Part shown: positions 18,153 to 27,584 of the stretch, one piece after another | Numbering within the stretch: the first letter of the stretch is position 1 | How the letters are laid out: each line of letters starts with the position of its first letter | Assembly (NCBI GenBank): GCA_023392945.1 | Contig: JAEWNB010000069.1 | Location: 1-64,000, forward strand | Source of the DNA: Bacteroidota bacterium | GTDB lineage: Bacteria > Bacteroidota > Bacteroidia > Bacteroidales > WCHB1-69 | Length of the DNA: 64,000 nucleotides | Direction: 5' to 3' | Translations under genes and position numbers: made by a program | Notes under the pieces: model-generated | What the model was told of the DNA's origin: nothing | The model's database searches: none | The model's input: the letters and a program-made list of their open reading frames with translations, nothing else

Positions 18153-19853
18153 ATGAAAAAAAATATTTTAAAAAGAACATTCCTATTAGTAAATATTATA
18201 TTTTTATTTCAATTACTTGTTTTTTCTCAATATGACGGAGCAGTTGGAACAATCGGATGTCTGGCCATCGATAAAGACGACAGTCGTATTACTTCATGGG
18301 CAACAGGTTGCCAAGTGGTTCGGGGATATCAGGATATTGCCATTCCGAATCATGGATTTGTTATTTTTGGCACGGTTCAAAATGTTCTGAACATGGCAAG
18401 TGAAGATGCAACTGATGCTATTAGTCTGGGAGATGGCGGTTGCGCAGTTCTAACTTTTGACCGACCCATTGTAAACGGTTCAGGATATGATTTTGCTGTA
18501 TTTGAAAATTCATTTAGTGACTTTTTCATAGAACTTGCTTTTGTAGAAGTGAGCTCAGATGGGGAACGCTATGTTCGTTTTCCGGCTGTATCCCTTACTA
18601 ATTCAGACACCCAGATTGGAACTTTTGCAACTTTGGATCCCACCAAACTTCACAATCTTGCAGGGAAATATCGTATTGGATGGGGAACTCCTTTTGATTT
18701 AGAGGAATTACAAGACAGTTCAGATATTGATTTAATGAACATTCGTTTCATTAGAATTATTGATGTGGTGGGGTCTATCGACTCAACTTATGCAACTCAT
18801 GATGCATCGGGAAATATTATCAACGACCCCTACCCCACCGATTTTTTTTCCGGAGGATTTGATCTGACCGGAGTTGCAGTAATTCACGGCGGAACACCAT
18901 ACGTTGTGAGTAACCTCAGCAACTTCCTGACAACCTCCAACACCACTTTATTACCTGATGTCAATTCAGGGATTCCCGATTCCACAGGCATGATTTATTC
19001 ATTTTTCTCAAGTGGAATTTTCAATTTCAATAATTCATACTCTACTTCCTACGGAGGTTTTTATAATGACGGATTCGTCATCAGCAATATGCAGAATGAC
19101 ACTACCGAGAATTATGATCATAGTGCAATTACGGTTGGCGGAATGGAGGGGCCCGGAAGCTCTTATTTATCTGCATACTATGCCGGATACGGAATAAATC
19201 GCTGTCTAATTGAGTTAAATGATACTATTGCCCGTAAAATAGAAGGAATGTATATAACCAATTCCACCACGACAGTAATGTCTATGCAAAATGGCGACTT
19301 TCTCGCAAAGAAATTTGGAGGGGCAAATGGAACAGACCCCGACTGGTATAAAATAACCGCAATTGGATATAACGAGGAGTCCGAAACCAATAGAACTGAA
19401 TTTTATTTGGCCGATTTCAGGTCTACAGCTTCTTCTGAAGATTATATTGTGACTGATTGGCGTTGGTTCAATCTTTTACCATTGGGTGAAATAACTAAAG
19501 TTGAATTTGTACTTTCAAGCAGCGATAATAGTGATTACGGAATGAATACTCCCGCATATTTTTGTTTGGATATGATTACTGTTCAGGGCTCCCATGAAGA
19601 CACCACCTCAATTGAGGAAATTGCCCTCCCTGTCTCAAAAGCTTATCCAAATCCATGTTCTGATTTTGTCACCATCACCAATTGCAAAAACTCCTTACTG
19701 CAACTATACAATTCTTTCGGACAAAAAATATATGAACAAACGGTGAATGAAGAGTTTATAAAAATCAATATGTCAAATTATCCCTCAGGACTATACATTG
19801 TTAGAATTCAAAATGGGGAAAATAAAAGGGGAATCAAAATTATCAAAAACTAA
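18153..19853 (+). CDS. T9SS-exported DUF4465 cell-surface protein of the B12 operon
   Basis: Secreted protein of 566 residues. The signal peptide is about residues 1-25. The N-terminal domain (about 30-250) has FDRPIVNGSGYDFAVFENSF and GFDLTGVAVIHG. The middle domain (about 270-485) is DUF4465-like (LLPLGEITKVEFVLSSSD, GMNTPAYFCLDMI). The C-terminus (about 490-566) is a type-A T9SS sorting domain: AYPNPCSDFVTI, LYNSFGQKIYE, YPSGLYIVRIQ. It is the second gene behind the cobalamin riboswitch, so a part in B12 binding or presentation is likely. Comparison with the B12-binding BtuH group is worth making, but I cannot confirm homology from memory. Domain calls are good; the function is inferred from context. 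Confidence 0.82.
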   Translation: MKKNILKRTFLLVNIIFLFQLLVFSQYDGAVGTIGCLAIDKDDSRITSWATGCQVVRGYQDIAIPNHGFVIFGTVQNVLNMASEDATDAISLGDGGCAVLTFDRPIVNGSGYDFAVFENSFSDFFIELAFVEVSSDGERYVRFPAVSLTNSDTQIGTFATLDPTKLHNLAGKYRIGWGTPFDLEELQDSSDIDLMNIRFIRIIDVVGSIDSTYATHDASGNIINDPYPTDFFSGGFDLTGVAVIHGGTPYVVSNLSNFLTTSNTTLLPDVNSGIPDSTGMIYSFFSSGIFNFNNSYSTSYGGFYNDGFVISNMQNDTTENYDHSAITVGGMEGPGSSYLSAYYAGYGINRCLIELNDTIARKIEGMYITNSTTTVMSMQNGDFLAKKFGGANGTDPDWYKITAIGYNEESETNRTEFYLADFRSTASSEDYIVTDWRWFNLLPLGEITKVEFVLSSSDNSDYGMNTPAYFCLDMITVQGSHEDTTSIEEIALPVSKAYPNPCSDFVTITNCKNSLLQLYNSFGQKIYEQTVNEEFIKINMSNYPSGLYIVRIQNGENKRGIKIIKN

Positions 19854-19859
19854 GAGCTA

Positions 19860-20591
19860 TTATCCTAATTTATTTTTAATCAAAGAAGTATAACGTCTGC
19901 TCATCACAAAAGGTTCTTCAACCCCTGTAACATATACTCTGAAACTGTTGTTGAACCAATCTTCTACTTTTTCGACAAAATTAAGATTGATAATAAAGGA
20001 ACGATGAATGCGAATAAAAGTATTTTCAGGAAGACGCTTTTCCCATTCTAACATACTTTTATTGGTAAGTCCATGTTTTCCATCTTTCGTTCTCACTTCA
20101 GAATAGTCACCGGAAGAGGTAATAACTACAATCTGGTCAATTTTGAGGAAAATATAATTGGATGAAAACTGCAAAAAAAGTCGATCATCCAAAGAAAGAG
20201 TTTTTTCGGGAATTTTTAACATTTGTGGTTCCTCATGTACGCGGGAGATGGCATCAACTAAACGAGCAGGGGTTACCGGTTTTACTAAATAGTCAAGGGC
20301 ATTAACCTCGAAAGCCCTTAGGGCATATTCATCGTAGGCGGTGACAAAAATAATATTAGGAGAATAGTTAAGCTTTGAAATCAAGTCAAATCCCGATTGT
20401 CCCGGCATTTGAATATCCAAAAAAATTAAATCCGGTTTTTGAACCGAAATCACAGCCATAGCTGAAGCAACACTGTCGGCTTCACCTATAACCTCAACCA
20501 TTCCGGTTTCATCCAGAAGAGAGTGCAGGGCTTTACGTGCAAGCCGTTCATCATCAACAATTAAAGTCTTTAAAGTTCTCTTAATATTCAT
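19860..20591 (-). CDS. LytTR-family response regulator
   Basis: Response regulator of 243 residues. The receiver domain (about 8-125) has the acidic pair DD in LIVDDE, phosphoacceptor Asp59 (LIFLDIQMPG) and the switch lysine in YLVKPVT. The C-terminal LytTR DNA-binding domain (about 145-240) has the FIRIHRSFIINLNFV segment. It is translationally coupled to the sensor kinase gene by a 4-base overlap (20588-20591). The target genes are unknown; in this family they are often envelope or exopolysaccharide genes. Confidence 0.95.
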   Translation of the reverse strand: MNIKRTLKTLIVDDERLARKALHSLLDETGMVEVIGEADSVASAMAVISVQKPDLIFLDIQMPGQSGFDLISKLNYSPNIIFVTAYDEYALRAFEVNALDYLVKPVTPARLVDAISRVHEEPQMLKIPEKTLSLDDRLFLQFSSNYIFLKIDQIVVITSSGDYSEVRTKDGKHGLTNKSMLEWEKRLPENTFIRIHRSFIINLNFVEKVEDWFNNSFRVYVTGVEEPFVMSRRYTSLIKNKLG

Positions 20592-21694
20592 AAGTTACTA
20601 TTTTTTATCGGGGGTGTAATCAAAATGGTAGCTACCACAAAATCTCCATTCGGTTCAATATGAAGATAAGAGCCTTTCCCAAAAGCTGATTCCAGACGAT
20701 ACTTAATATTTTGAAGACCAATACCTGTGCTGTGTAAATTACTTGCATCCGAAGGATCAATCCACTTACCGGAATTGGAGACAGTAATTTTAAGACTCTC
20801 CCCAATTACATGAGCGGAAATATTGAGCTTCAATGGTAATACTGTTGAATTGCGACCGTATTTGATAGCATTTTCAACTAAAGGATGAATAATAAAACTT
20901 AAAACCGGATAGTCCATGGCTTTTTCTTCGATATCGTAAGTAATCTCCAGTTTATCTTCAAATCTTTTCTTTTCTATTGAAAGATAGAGTTTTGTTGCAT
21001 CAATTTCTTGTCTTAAGGGAACCATATTCATATTTCGGCTTTCAAGAGAATATCTGAGAAATTCTGCCAATTCACAAAGCATCTCTTTGGATTTCTTTTT
21101 ATCTTCATCCATTAGGGCAGAAATTGAATTTAAAGAATTAAACAAAAAATGGGGGTTCAACTGATAACGCAACATTTGCAATTGTGCCGTCTGAGCAGTG
21201 AAATTTGCTTTTTCAGCTTTTTGACGTTCAACATTCCATTCTCTCCAGTATTTAATGCCAAAATAGAGCCCGCTCCAAGCAAAAAATACAATAATATTGA
21301 TGGATGAACTATAGATAGCTTTATATATTCCCATTGCGCGATTCTCTTCTATATATCCCATCGCCTGCTGGAAAAACAGGTCAAATGTCTGACTTAAGGC
21401 CGTCATCACTATTGAAGTTACCAATATGGTTATGATGGTATCTTTCAGAGTGAAGTAATGCCTGCCGACAAAACGATATATATATCGCATGGCAACAGTA
21501 ATACAAAATGCAAAAGAATCACTTCCAATGAAAAGAATAAGTAATTTTATGGTTTCTTCAGAAGAGACAATACTGTCACCAATGAAAATATTGTAAAAGA
21601 AATATCTTATTATTCCGACAATTTCAAATAGAACCCATCCTGTTATCTGAAAGTGCCAAAAATTTAATTCTCTCTGTTTTATTAGTTTCTTCAT
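20588..21694 (-). CDS. LytS-type sensor histidine kinase
   Basis: Membrane sensor kinase of 368 residues with four predicted transmembrane segments (within residues 15-145), a short coiled coil, then a His_kinase domain of the YehU/LytS type. The phosphoacceptor is His182 in LNPHFLFNSLNS, and a HATPase_c domain follows (FIIHPLVENAIKYG, TGIGLQNIKYRLESAFG). No extracellular sensor domain is present, so the membrane bundle itself probably senses the signal. It is the first gene of a two-gene operon with the LytTR regulator. Confidence 0.95.
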   Translation of the reverse strand: MKKLIKQRELNFWHFQITGWVLFEIVGIIRYFFYNIFIGDSIVSSEETIKLLILFIGSDSFAFCITVAMRYIYRFVGRHYFTLKDTIITILVTSIVMTALSQTFDLFFQQAMGYIEENRAMGIYKAIYSSSINIIVFFAWSGLYFGIKYWREWNVERQKAEKANFTAQTAQLQMLRYQLNPHFLFNSLNSISALMDEDKKKSKEMLCELAEFLRYSLESRNMNMVPLRQEIDATKLYLSIEKKRFEDKLEITYDIEEKAMDYPVLSFIIHPLVENAIKYGRNSTVLPLKLNISAHVIGESLKITVSNSGKWIDPSDASNLHSTGIGLQNIKYRLESAFGKGSYLHIEPNGDFVVATILITPPIKNSNL

Positions 21695-21766
21695 ATTATA
21701 TAATTATTCTATTTCCAAAAAGAGCTTTTAACACAAGTAGTTTTTTATTGAAAACTAATTATGCAA

Positions 21767-21774
21767 CAAAAATA
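21767..21774 (-). promoter_or_regulatory. -7 element of the LytS/LytTR operon
   Basis: Minus strand TATTTTTG, about 73 bases before the kinase start. It lies in the 283-base divergent gap 21695-21977. Confidence 0.45.
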
Positions 21775-21847
21775 ATCAAATAAAGATATTTTCAAATAAA
21801 AATAAAAAAACTATTTTAAATAACTATTTTTCAGCACTTTAAAAAAT

Positions 21848-21864
21848 GATCAATAGTATTGATC
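21848..21864. repeat. 17-base perfect inverted repeat, candidate operator
   Basis: GATCAATA-G-TATTGATC, two 8-base arms around one base. It lies between the divergent LytS operon promoter and the small gene at 21978. The length and the one-base centre suit a dimeric regulator rather than a hairpin. Confidence 0.5.
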
Positions 21865-21977
21865 TTGTTAAAATGAAATGTCAGAAACCGCTTAAAGAAA
21901 AATGCAACCATTAGTCGAATAATTCTTTTTTATTTTGAGAGATAGCCCTTATTTTGCCACAACAAAAAAATAATAAT

Positions 21978-22322
21978 ATGAAAACACTATTTTTATCCAT
22001 GCTGTTGCTGTTGTCTTTTTCACTTTCAGCAAAAAAAACAGAAATTAATCCTCAAAATTGGGATAAATTCTATCAATTTAAAATTGATTCAAGAATTGAA
22101 ATTCTACTAAATAACAATTTACGTGAACACAGATTGTTCAATTCGGATAAAGAATATAATTCGATTTCTTTACCCAATGCTACTGATATGCAGAATAAGG
22201 TAGAAAATGATAAAAGTGTTTCAAAATCCATTATGAAGTATTATATGATTTCATTTAATAAAAATGCTTGTCCTGAATATTTCATACCTAGGGAATTTCA
22301 TAAATATACTAATGTAAAATAG
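21978..22322 (+). CDS. small exported protein of unknown function
   Basis: A 114-residue protein with a clear signal peptide (MKTLFLSMLLLLSFSLSA). The remainder is polar with no recognisable motif, one cysteine near the C-terminus, and no repeats. I start at ATG 21978; a longer frame from TTG at 21954 would put eight non-signal residues in front of the signal peptide. It is flanked by divergent LytS and the M16C peptidase. I do not recognise a family. Confidence 0.55.
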   Translation: MKTLFLSMLLLLSFSLSAKKTEINPQNWDKFYQFKIDSRIEILLNNNLREHRLFNSDKEYNSISLPNATDMQNKVENDKSVSKSIMKYYMISFNKNACPEYFIPREFHKYTNVK

Positions 22323-22406
22323 GAATTTGTCAAGTGACAATTCAGGCATTACTATTTTACATAAAGATTACAAATAATTTTATTAACATAATTAACTTAT
22401 CAAACA

Positions 22407-25403
22407 ATGAGAAGAAATAGAAAAAACTGTAAAATTGCTGTTTGTTTTTTTACGACACTATTATTAGTTACAATCTCTTTTACAATGAACGGATTCGGTC
22501 AAACCACAACCCATGGCTTCAAACTATTAGAAAAGCGTTTTATTAAAGAAGTCAATTCTGAATGTTACTATTACGAACACGTTAAAAGCGGTGCTAAACT
22601 TTTAAAAATTGCAAATCAGGACGAGAATAAAACTTTTGCAATTGCATTCAAAACATTACCTAATTCCGATAATGGAGTTGCGCATATTATTGAGCATTCC
22701 GTTTTGAACGGTTCTACCAATTTCCCGGTAAAAAGTCCCTTTGATATTTTATCAAAAGGTTCTTTAAATACTTTTCTTAATGCCATGACTTCCAGGGATG
22801 TAACTGAGTATCCTGTAGCCAGTCTGAATGACAAAGACTATTTCAATCTGATGCATGTATATTTGGATGCCGTATTAAATCCCCTTATCTATTCAGATCC
22901 ACGAATATTAAAACAGGAAGGATGGCATTATGAACTCACCTCCAAAGAGGCTCCCCTGACTTACAAAGGTGTTGTTTATAACGAAATGAAAGGAGCTTTT
23001 TCCAATCCACAACGACTACTTCTCTATTACAATCTGAAAAGCCTTTTCCCGGATAATGCTATCGGAAAAGAATCAGGAGGAGTTCCAGCTTCAATTGTAA
23101 CCTTAACTCAAAAAGAGTTTACTGATTTTCATAAAACATATTATCATCCAAGCAATTGCATTATTATGCTATACGGGAATGCTGACATGGACAAAGAACT
23201 AGCCTTTATCGACTCCTATTACCTGTCCAAATATTCAAAAGATAATTCGCTGACAAAACTGGAAGATCAAAAGCCTTTCACAGCCATGCAACAGACGCAT
23301 AATTATTATCCGATAGTGGAAGGAACTCCTGTCGATAACCAGACTTTTATTACCCTAAATTTTGCTGCCGGCAGCAATACAGACTATGCTTTGGTATATG
23401 CATTAAATATTCTTTGTGAAGTTTTGGTAAACCAAGAATCTGCACCGGTAAAAAATGCTTTGTTAAAAGAAGGAATTGGTCAAGATGTGGCTGCATATCC
23501 TATAGATTTTAAACAAAATGCTCTCACAATAATGCTTCAGAATGCCAATCCGAAAGACCAAAATAAATTTAAAGAAATTGTTTTCAGGACACTAAAAGAA
23601 GAATTAAAAAAGGGAATTGATAAAAAAGAAATTGAAGCTGTTTTAAACAGAATGGAATTCAATATCAGAGAAGGAAGTGATGCGCAAAAAGGAATAACCT
23701 ATTTCTCACAGATTAAACCGGGATGGATGTATGCAGACAATCCATTTATGGGATTGGAATATGAAAAAATTCTGGAAACTTTGAAAAAGGGATTACAAAG
23801 TAACTATTATGAAAACATTGTTAATCAATATATTCTTGATAATAAACATGCCTCTTTGGTTGTTTTGGAACCGAAACCGGGCATGGAAAATGAGGTGAAT
23901 AGTGCCATTGAAAAAGAACTTGAACAATATAAATCTACTTTGTCAGAGTCACAAATAGAGAGTTTAGTTAAAGAAACACAAGAACTGATTGCCTATCAAA
24001 ATGAGGAAGACTCTCCCGAAGATATGGCAAAAGTTCCGATGCTTTCTATCTCAGACATAAATCCAAAAGCAACTTATTATCAATGTGACGAAAAAAAGAT
24101 TGGAAACACTAAAGTACTCCATTACAATGAGTTTGCAAATAACATCATTTATTCTAATCTCTTGTTCAATATGAAAACATTGCCACAGGAGCTGATTCCA
24201 TACGCATCTCTCTTATCAAATGTTTTAGGTATTTTAAATACTCAAAACTATTCCTATGGAGAATTAAACCGTGAACTCAATAATCAGACAGGTAATTTCA
24301 ATACTTCATTAAGAACCTATTTAGAAAACAACGATGATACTAAAATGCTACCATACTTTATTTTATCATCAAAAATAATAAATAATAAATGCGACAAGAT
24401 GTTTGATCTGGCAATTGAAGTTTTGCTAAAATCTAACATATCCGATACCGCACGGTTAAAAGAAGTAATCATGCGTCATCTCGTAGAACTTGAGTCATTT
24501 ATCAATAATGGATATGCAGTAGCAACATTAAGAGCAGCATCTTATTTTACCAATCAGGGAGTTTTTAATGACTTGACATCAGGGCTGGACTACTATCGCT
24601 TTGTAAACGCATTAGGGAAAGACATAGACAAGAATATGCCCTTGATTGTTGAAAATCTGAAGGAAACCGCCAAGCTACTCTTTTCAAAAGAGAATATGAT
24701 GATTGCTGTCACTTGCAGCAACCCTGATTATTCAATTTATTCAACTTCTCTCAAATCGTTTATGGATAAATTACCTGCTGCAACGCCGGATTATCAAAAA
24801 TGGACATTCCAACTAAATAACAAAAATGAAGGAATCCAATCAGCATCTAAAGTACAGTATGTTATTTCCGGTTATGATTTTAAAAAACTCGGATATAACT
24901 GGGATGGAAAAATGAGAGTATTATCACAAATTATTTCCACCGACTGGCTTAAGAATCAAATTCGGGTAATAGGAGGAGCATACGGTGGATTCTGCAACTT
25001 TTCCCCAAATGGCACCGTAACCTTTAACTCCTACCGAGACCCGAATCTTGTAAATACTCTTGAAACCTATAAAAAAACCACTGATTATCTATCTTCATTC
25101 AATGCTGACCAAGAAGCCATGACACGTTATATCATTGGAACAATTGCCAACTTAGACGTTCCTCAAACAATAGAGCAAAAAGGAATGGCCTCGTTTATTT
25201 ATTACATGTCTAATCGTTCTGAAGCAGATTTGCAAAAAGACCGCACCGCTATATTGAATACCACTGCAGCCGACATTCGTTCTTATGCAGGATTTGTAAA
25301 TAACATTATCGGTCAGGATTCCTACTGCGTTTATGGCAACAGCGACCAGCTTTTAAAAGACAAGGCAGTATTTAAGAATATATTCAATATCAAAGAAAAA
25401 TAA
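22407..25403 (+). CDS. M16C-family (presequence protease-like) zinc metallopeptidase
   Basis: Large secreted inverzincin of 998 residues. The signal peptide (about 1-31) ends in NGFGQ. The zinc motif is HIIEH (93-97), followed by the family's LNGSTNFPVKSPFD and by GVVYNEMKGAFS, which carries the distal glutamates. The middle M16C-associated linker (about 490-740) and a second half without HxxEH give the closed-chamber architecture of PreP. These enzymes degrade unfolded peptides up to about 65 residues. It differs from the M16 peptidase at 7220 in subfamily. It is probably periplasmic. It may share transcription with the small gene upstream (84-base gap). Confidence 0.95.
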   Translation: MRRNRKNCKIAVCFFTTLLLVTISFTMNGFGQTTTHGFKLLEKRFIKEVNSECYYYEHVKSGAKLLKIANQDENKTFAIAFKTLPNSDNGVAHIIEHSVLNGSTNFPVKSPFDILSKGSLNTFLNAMTSRDVTEYPVASLNDKDYFNLMHVYLDAVLNPLIYSDPRILKQEGWHYELTSKEAPLTYKGVVYNEMKGAFSNPQRLLLYYNLKSLFPDNAIGKESGGVPASIVTLTQKEFTDFHKTYYHPSNCIIMLYGNADMDKELAFIDSYYLSKYSKDNSLTKLEDQKPFTAMQQTHNYYPIVEGTPVDNQTFITLNFAAGSNTDYALVYALNILCEVLVNQESAPVKNALLKEGIGQDVAAYPIDFKQNALTIMLQNANPKDQNKFKEIVFRTLKEELKKGIDKKEIEAVLNRMEFNIREGSDAQKGITYFSQIKPGWMYADNPFMGLEYEKILETLKKGLQSNYYENIVNQYILDNKHASLVVLEPKPGMENEVNSAIEKELEQYKSTLSESQIESLVKETQELIAYQNEEDSPEDMAKVPMLSISDINPKATYYQCDEKKIGNTKVLHYNEFANNIIYSNLLFNMKTLPQELIPYASLLSNVLGILNTQNYSYGELNRELNNQTGNFNTSLRTYLENNDDTKMLPYFILSSKIINNKCDKMFDLAIEVLLKSNISDTARLKEVIMRHLVELESFINNGYAVATLRAASYFTNQGVFNDLTSGLDYYRFVNALGKDIDKNMPLIVENLKETAKLLFSKENMMIAVTCSNPDYSIYSTSLKSFMDKLPAATPDYQKWTFQLNNKNEGIQSASKVQYVISGYDFKKLGYNWDGKMRVLSQIISTDWLKNQIRVIGGAYGGFCNFSPNGTVTFNSYRDPNLVNTLETYKKTTDYLSSFNADQEAMTRYIIGTIANLDVPQTIEQKGMASFIYYMSNRSEADLQKDRTAILNTTAADIRSYAGFVNNIIGQDSYCVYGNSDQLLKDKAVFKNIFNIKEK

Positions 25404-25512
25404 TCATCAAAAGGCTATTTGGTAAAGTATAAAGAAATGAAAAAAGTTGATTATTAACTAAACAAGGATTTGAGGGACATTTCCCTTTTATCATAGTATT
25501 ATTATTTTGGTT

Positions 25513-25541
25513 AAGCCACCTCTCATAAGGGTGGCTTTTTA
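25513..25541 (+). terminator. intrinsic terminator downstream of the M16C gene
   Basis: AAGCCACC pairs with GGTGGCTT around an 8-9 base loop, followed by TTT. The rest of the 292-base gap (25404-25695) is AT-rich apart from the next promoter. Confidence 0.8.
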
Positions 25542-25659
25542 ATATTTTATTATCTTTAAAATCAGATCATTATCATCATTTTCAATAAAAATACGACTCA
25601 AATTTGATCATAGAAAGCAGGCTAAGATTATGTTTTGTTTCCACAATTTGGATTTTTCA

Positions 25660-25667
25660 TACTTTTG
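25660..25667 (+). promoter_or_regulatory. -7 element of rlmH
   Basis: TACTTTTG followed by CAGCAG, 29 bases before the rlmH start. Confidence 0.5.
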
Positions 25668-25695
25668 CAGCAGTTAAAAAAAGGAAGAAAAAGAG

Positions 25696-26169
25696 ATGAA
25701 AATCAGGTTAATTTTTATCGGCAAACAAGAGTCGGATGTTTTTCATGAAGCAGTGGAGCAATACATTAAAAAAATCAGATTTTATATTCCTTATGAAACC
25801 ATAGCGATTCCTTACCTTAAAAACAGCAAGTCAATAACTTTTGAAGAACAGAAGAAAAAGGAGGGAGAACTGATTCTGAAAAAGATTGATCAGGGAGATT
25901 TTGTAGTATTATTGGATGAACATGGGAGAGAGCACACCTCGGTGGAATTTTCAGAATTTATTCAGCAAAAGAACAACTGCGGTATCAAAAATCTTGTTTT
26001 CATCATTGGTGGGGCGTATGGATTTTCAGATGACTTGCAAAAAAGGCAAAATTATGCTCTTTCCTTATCAAAAATGACTTTTCCTCATATAATGACACGA
26101 CTTATTTTTGCAGAACAACTATATCGGGCATTTACTATCCTAAAAAACGAGCCCTATCATCACGAATAA
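25696..26169 (+). CDS. rlmH: 23S rRNA (pseudouridine1915-N3)-methyltransferase
   Basis: SPOUT-class methyltransferase that methylates pseudouridine 1915 in helix 69 of 23S rRNA, acting on assembled 70S ribosomes. It is 157 residues, the normal size. The SAM-binding knot is seen in VVLLDEHGREHTS, FIIGGAYGFSDDLQ and LSLSKMTFPHIMTRLIFAEQLYRA; the C-terminus NEPYHHE is diagnostic. It is a monocistronic housekeeping gene upstream of the MFS gene, which has its own promoter element. Confidence 0.98.
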   Translation: MKIRLIFIGKQESDVFHEAVEQYIKKIRFYIPYETIAIPYLKNSKSITFEEQKKKEGELILKKIDQGDFVVLLDEHGREHTSVEFSEFIQQKNNCGIKNLVFIIGGAYGFSDDLQKRQNYALSLSKMTFPHIMTRLIFAEQLYRAFTILKNEPYHHE

Positions 26170-26191
26170 GCTGGGTTTGATTAAAAAAGTG

Positions 26192-26199
26192 TACCTTTG
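26192..26199 (+). promoter_or_regulatory. -7 element of the MFS gene
   Basis: TACCTTTG followed by CAATCCC, 25 bases before the start. Confidence 0.5.
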
Positions 26200-26223
26200 C
26201 AATCCCTTAATACAGACAAATAG

Positions 26224-27435
26224 ATGACTCTGAATGAGAAAGTTATAGATAAACTATTGACGAAAAATTTCGTATTTATTTGCATTGCAAATTTTATGTC
26301 AAGTTTTTCTTTTTATCTGTTAATGCCAACATTACCTTTTTATCTCATAGATAATCTGAACACCAATAATACAATGGTAGGGTTTGTATTATCTTGTTTT
26401 ACTATTGCCGTATTATTTGTCAGACCTTTTTCGGGTTTTCTGGCTGATACTTTTTCACGAAGGCCCATATATCTCATTGCCTACTTTTTATTTTCATCGA
26501 TATTTGTAGGATATCTGCTTGCAGGCACCCTTACCCTATTCATCATGTTCAGGGTCTTTCATGGATTTGCATTCGGAACACTTTCTACCACAGGAAATAC
26601 GCTTGTCATTGACATTATGCCGGCATCGCGGCGAGGAGAAGGATTGGGATATTATGGGGTAACCAGCAATTTGGCAATGGCTACCGGACCGATGGTGGGT
26701 CTTTTATTAAAAGACAATGTTGATTTTGATTGGATTTTTTTAAGTTCTATTTTTTCCGGTGTAATTGGGTTTTTCTTTGCATACCTTGTGAAAGCACCAA
26801 AAAAAATTTGTCAAAAAAAGCAGCCTCTTTCTTTAGACCGATTTTTTTTACAAAAAGGCATTCCTGCAGGCATTGTATTTGCTCTTATTGCAGTACCATA
26901 CGCCATGACGACTTCTTATATTGCTCTTTCAGCACAAGAATACGGGATGCAAACAAATAGCGGTATTTTCTTTTCAATTATGGCCGTTGGCATGATTCTC
27001 TCAAGAGTCACCTCCGGAAAAAGGGTAGATAAAGGGTATATAATTCAGGGAATTACCAAAGGAATTGCATTGAGTCTTTGCGGATTTATTGGAGAAGTTT
27101 TTCTTGAACCCACTTTTCTATGGGATCAGACAGTAGGAACGGTTTTATTTTACGTTATTCCTATTTTTATCGGGTACGGCTATGGGACCATTTTTCCAGC
27201 CTTAAATTCTCTTTTTTTAAATCTGGCTCATAACAACCGAAGGGCTACTGCAAATTCCACCTATCTGACAAGCTGGGACATTGGCATGGGTGCAGGTGTA
27301 TATTTAGGAGGTTATTTATCAGAGATACGAGGTTTTTCATTTTCCTATTTAGCAGGAACTTTGCTGGCGCTACTTTCCTTTGGAATTTTTGTAAGAATAG
27401 TCATTCCACATTTCAACAAAAACAAGCTCAGGTAA
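26224..27435 (+). CDS. major facilitator superfamily transporter
   Basis: Inner-membrane transporter of 403 residues with 12 predicted helices. The MFS motif between helices 2 and 3 reads GFLADTFSRRP. A second loop motif in the middle of the protein reads SRVTSGKRVDKG. The order of helices and the N-terminal drug:H+ antiporter-like signature suggest efflux of a small molecule, but the substrate cannot be read from the sequence. Confidence 0.9.
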   Translation: MTLNEKVIDKLLTKNFVFICIANFMSSFSFYLLMPTLPFYLIDNLNTNNTMVGFVLSCFTIAVLFVRPFSGFLADTFSRRPIYLIAYFLFSSIFVGYLLAGTLTLFIMFRVFHGFAFGTLSTTGNTLVIDIMPASRRGEGLGYYGVTSNLAMATGPMVGLLLKDNVDFDWIFLSSIFSGVIGFFFAYLVKAPKKICQKKQPLSLDRFFLQKGIPAGIVFALIAVPYAMTTSYIALSAQEYGMQTNSGIFFSIMAVGMILSRVTSGKRVDKGYIIQGITKGIALSLCGFIGEVFLEPTFLWDQTVGTVLFYVIPIFIGYGYGTIFPALNSLFLNLAHNNRRATANSTYLTSWDIGMGAGVYLGGYLSEIRGFSFSYLAGTLLALLSFGIFVRIVIPHFNKNKLR

Positions 27436-27536
27436 AGTATAATTTCACGTCACTTCAAACATTAATTATATAAAATATTTTTATTCAAATAAATATAAAA
27501 AAAACAAGTATACTATTGATGTATGACAAATTTTTG

Positions 27537-27544
27537 TATTTTTG
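27537..27544 (+). promoter_or_regulatory. -7 element of the C10 peptidase gene
   Basis: TATTTTTG followed by CTCAC, 41 bases before the start. Confidence 0.5.
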
Positions 27545-27584
27545 CTCACTTTAATATGAAAAAATAATTTTAAACATAATCATT

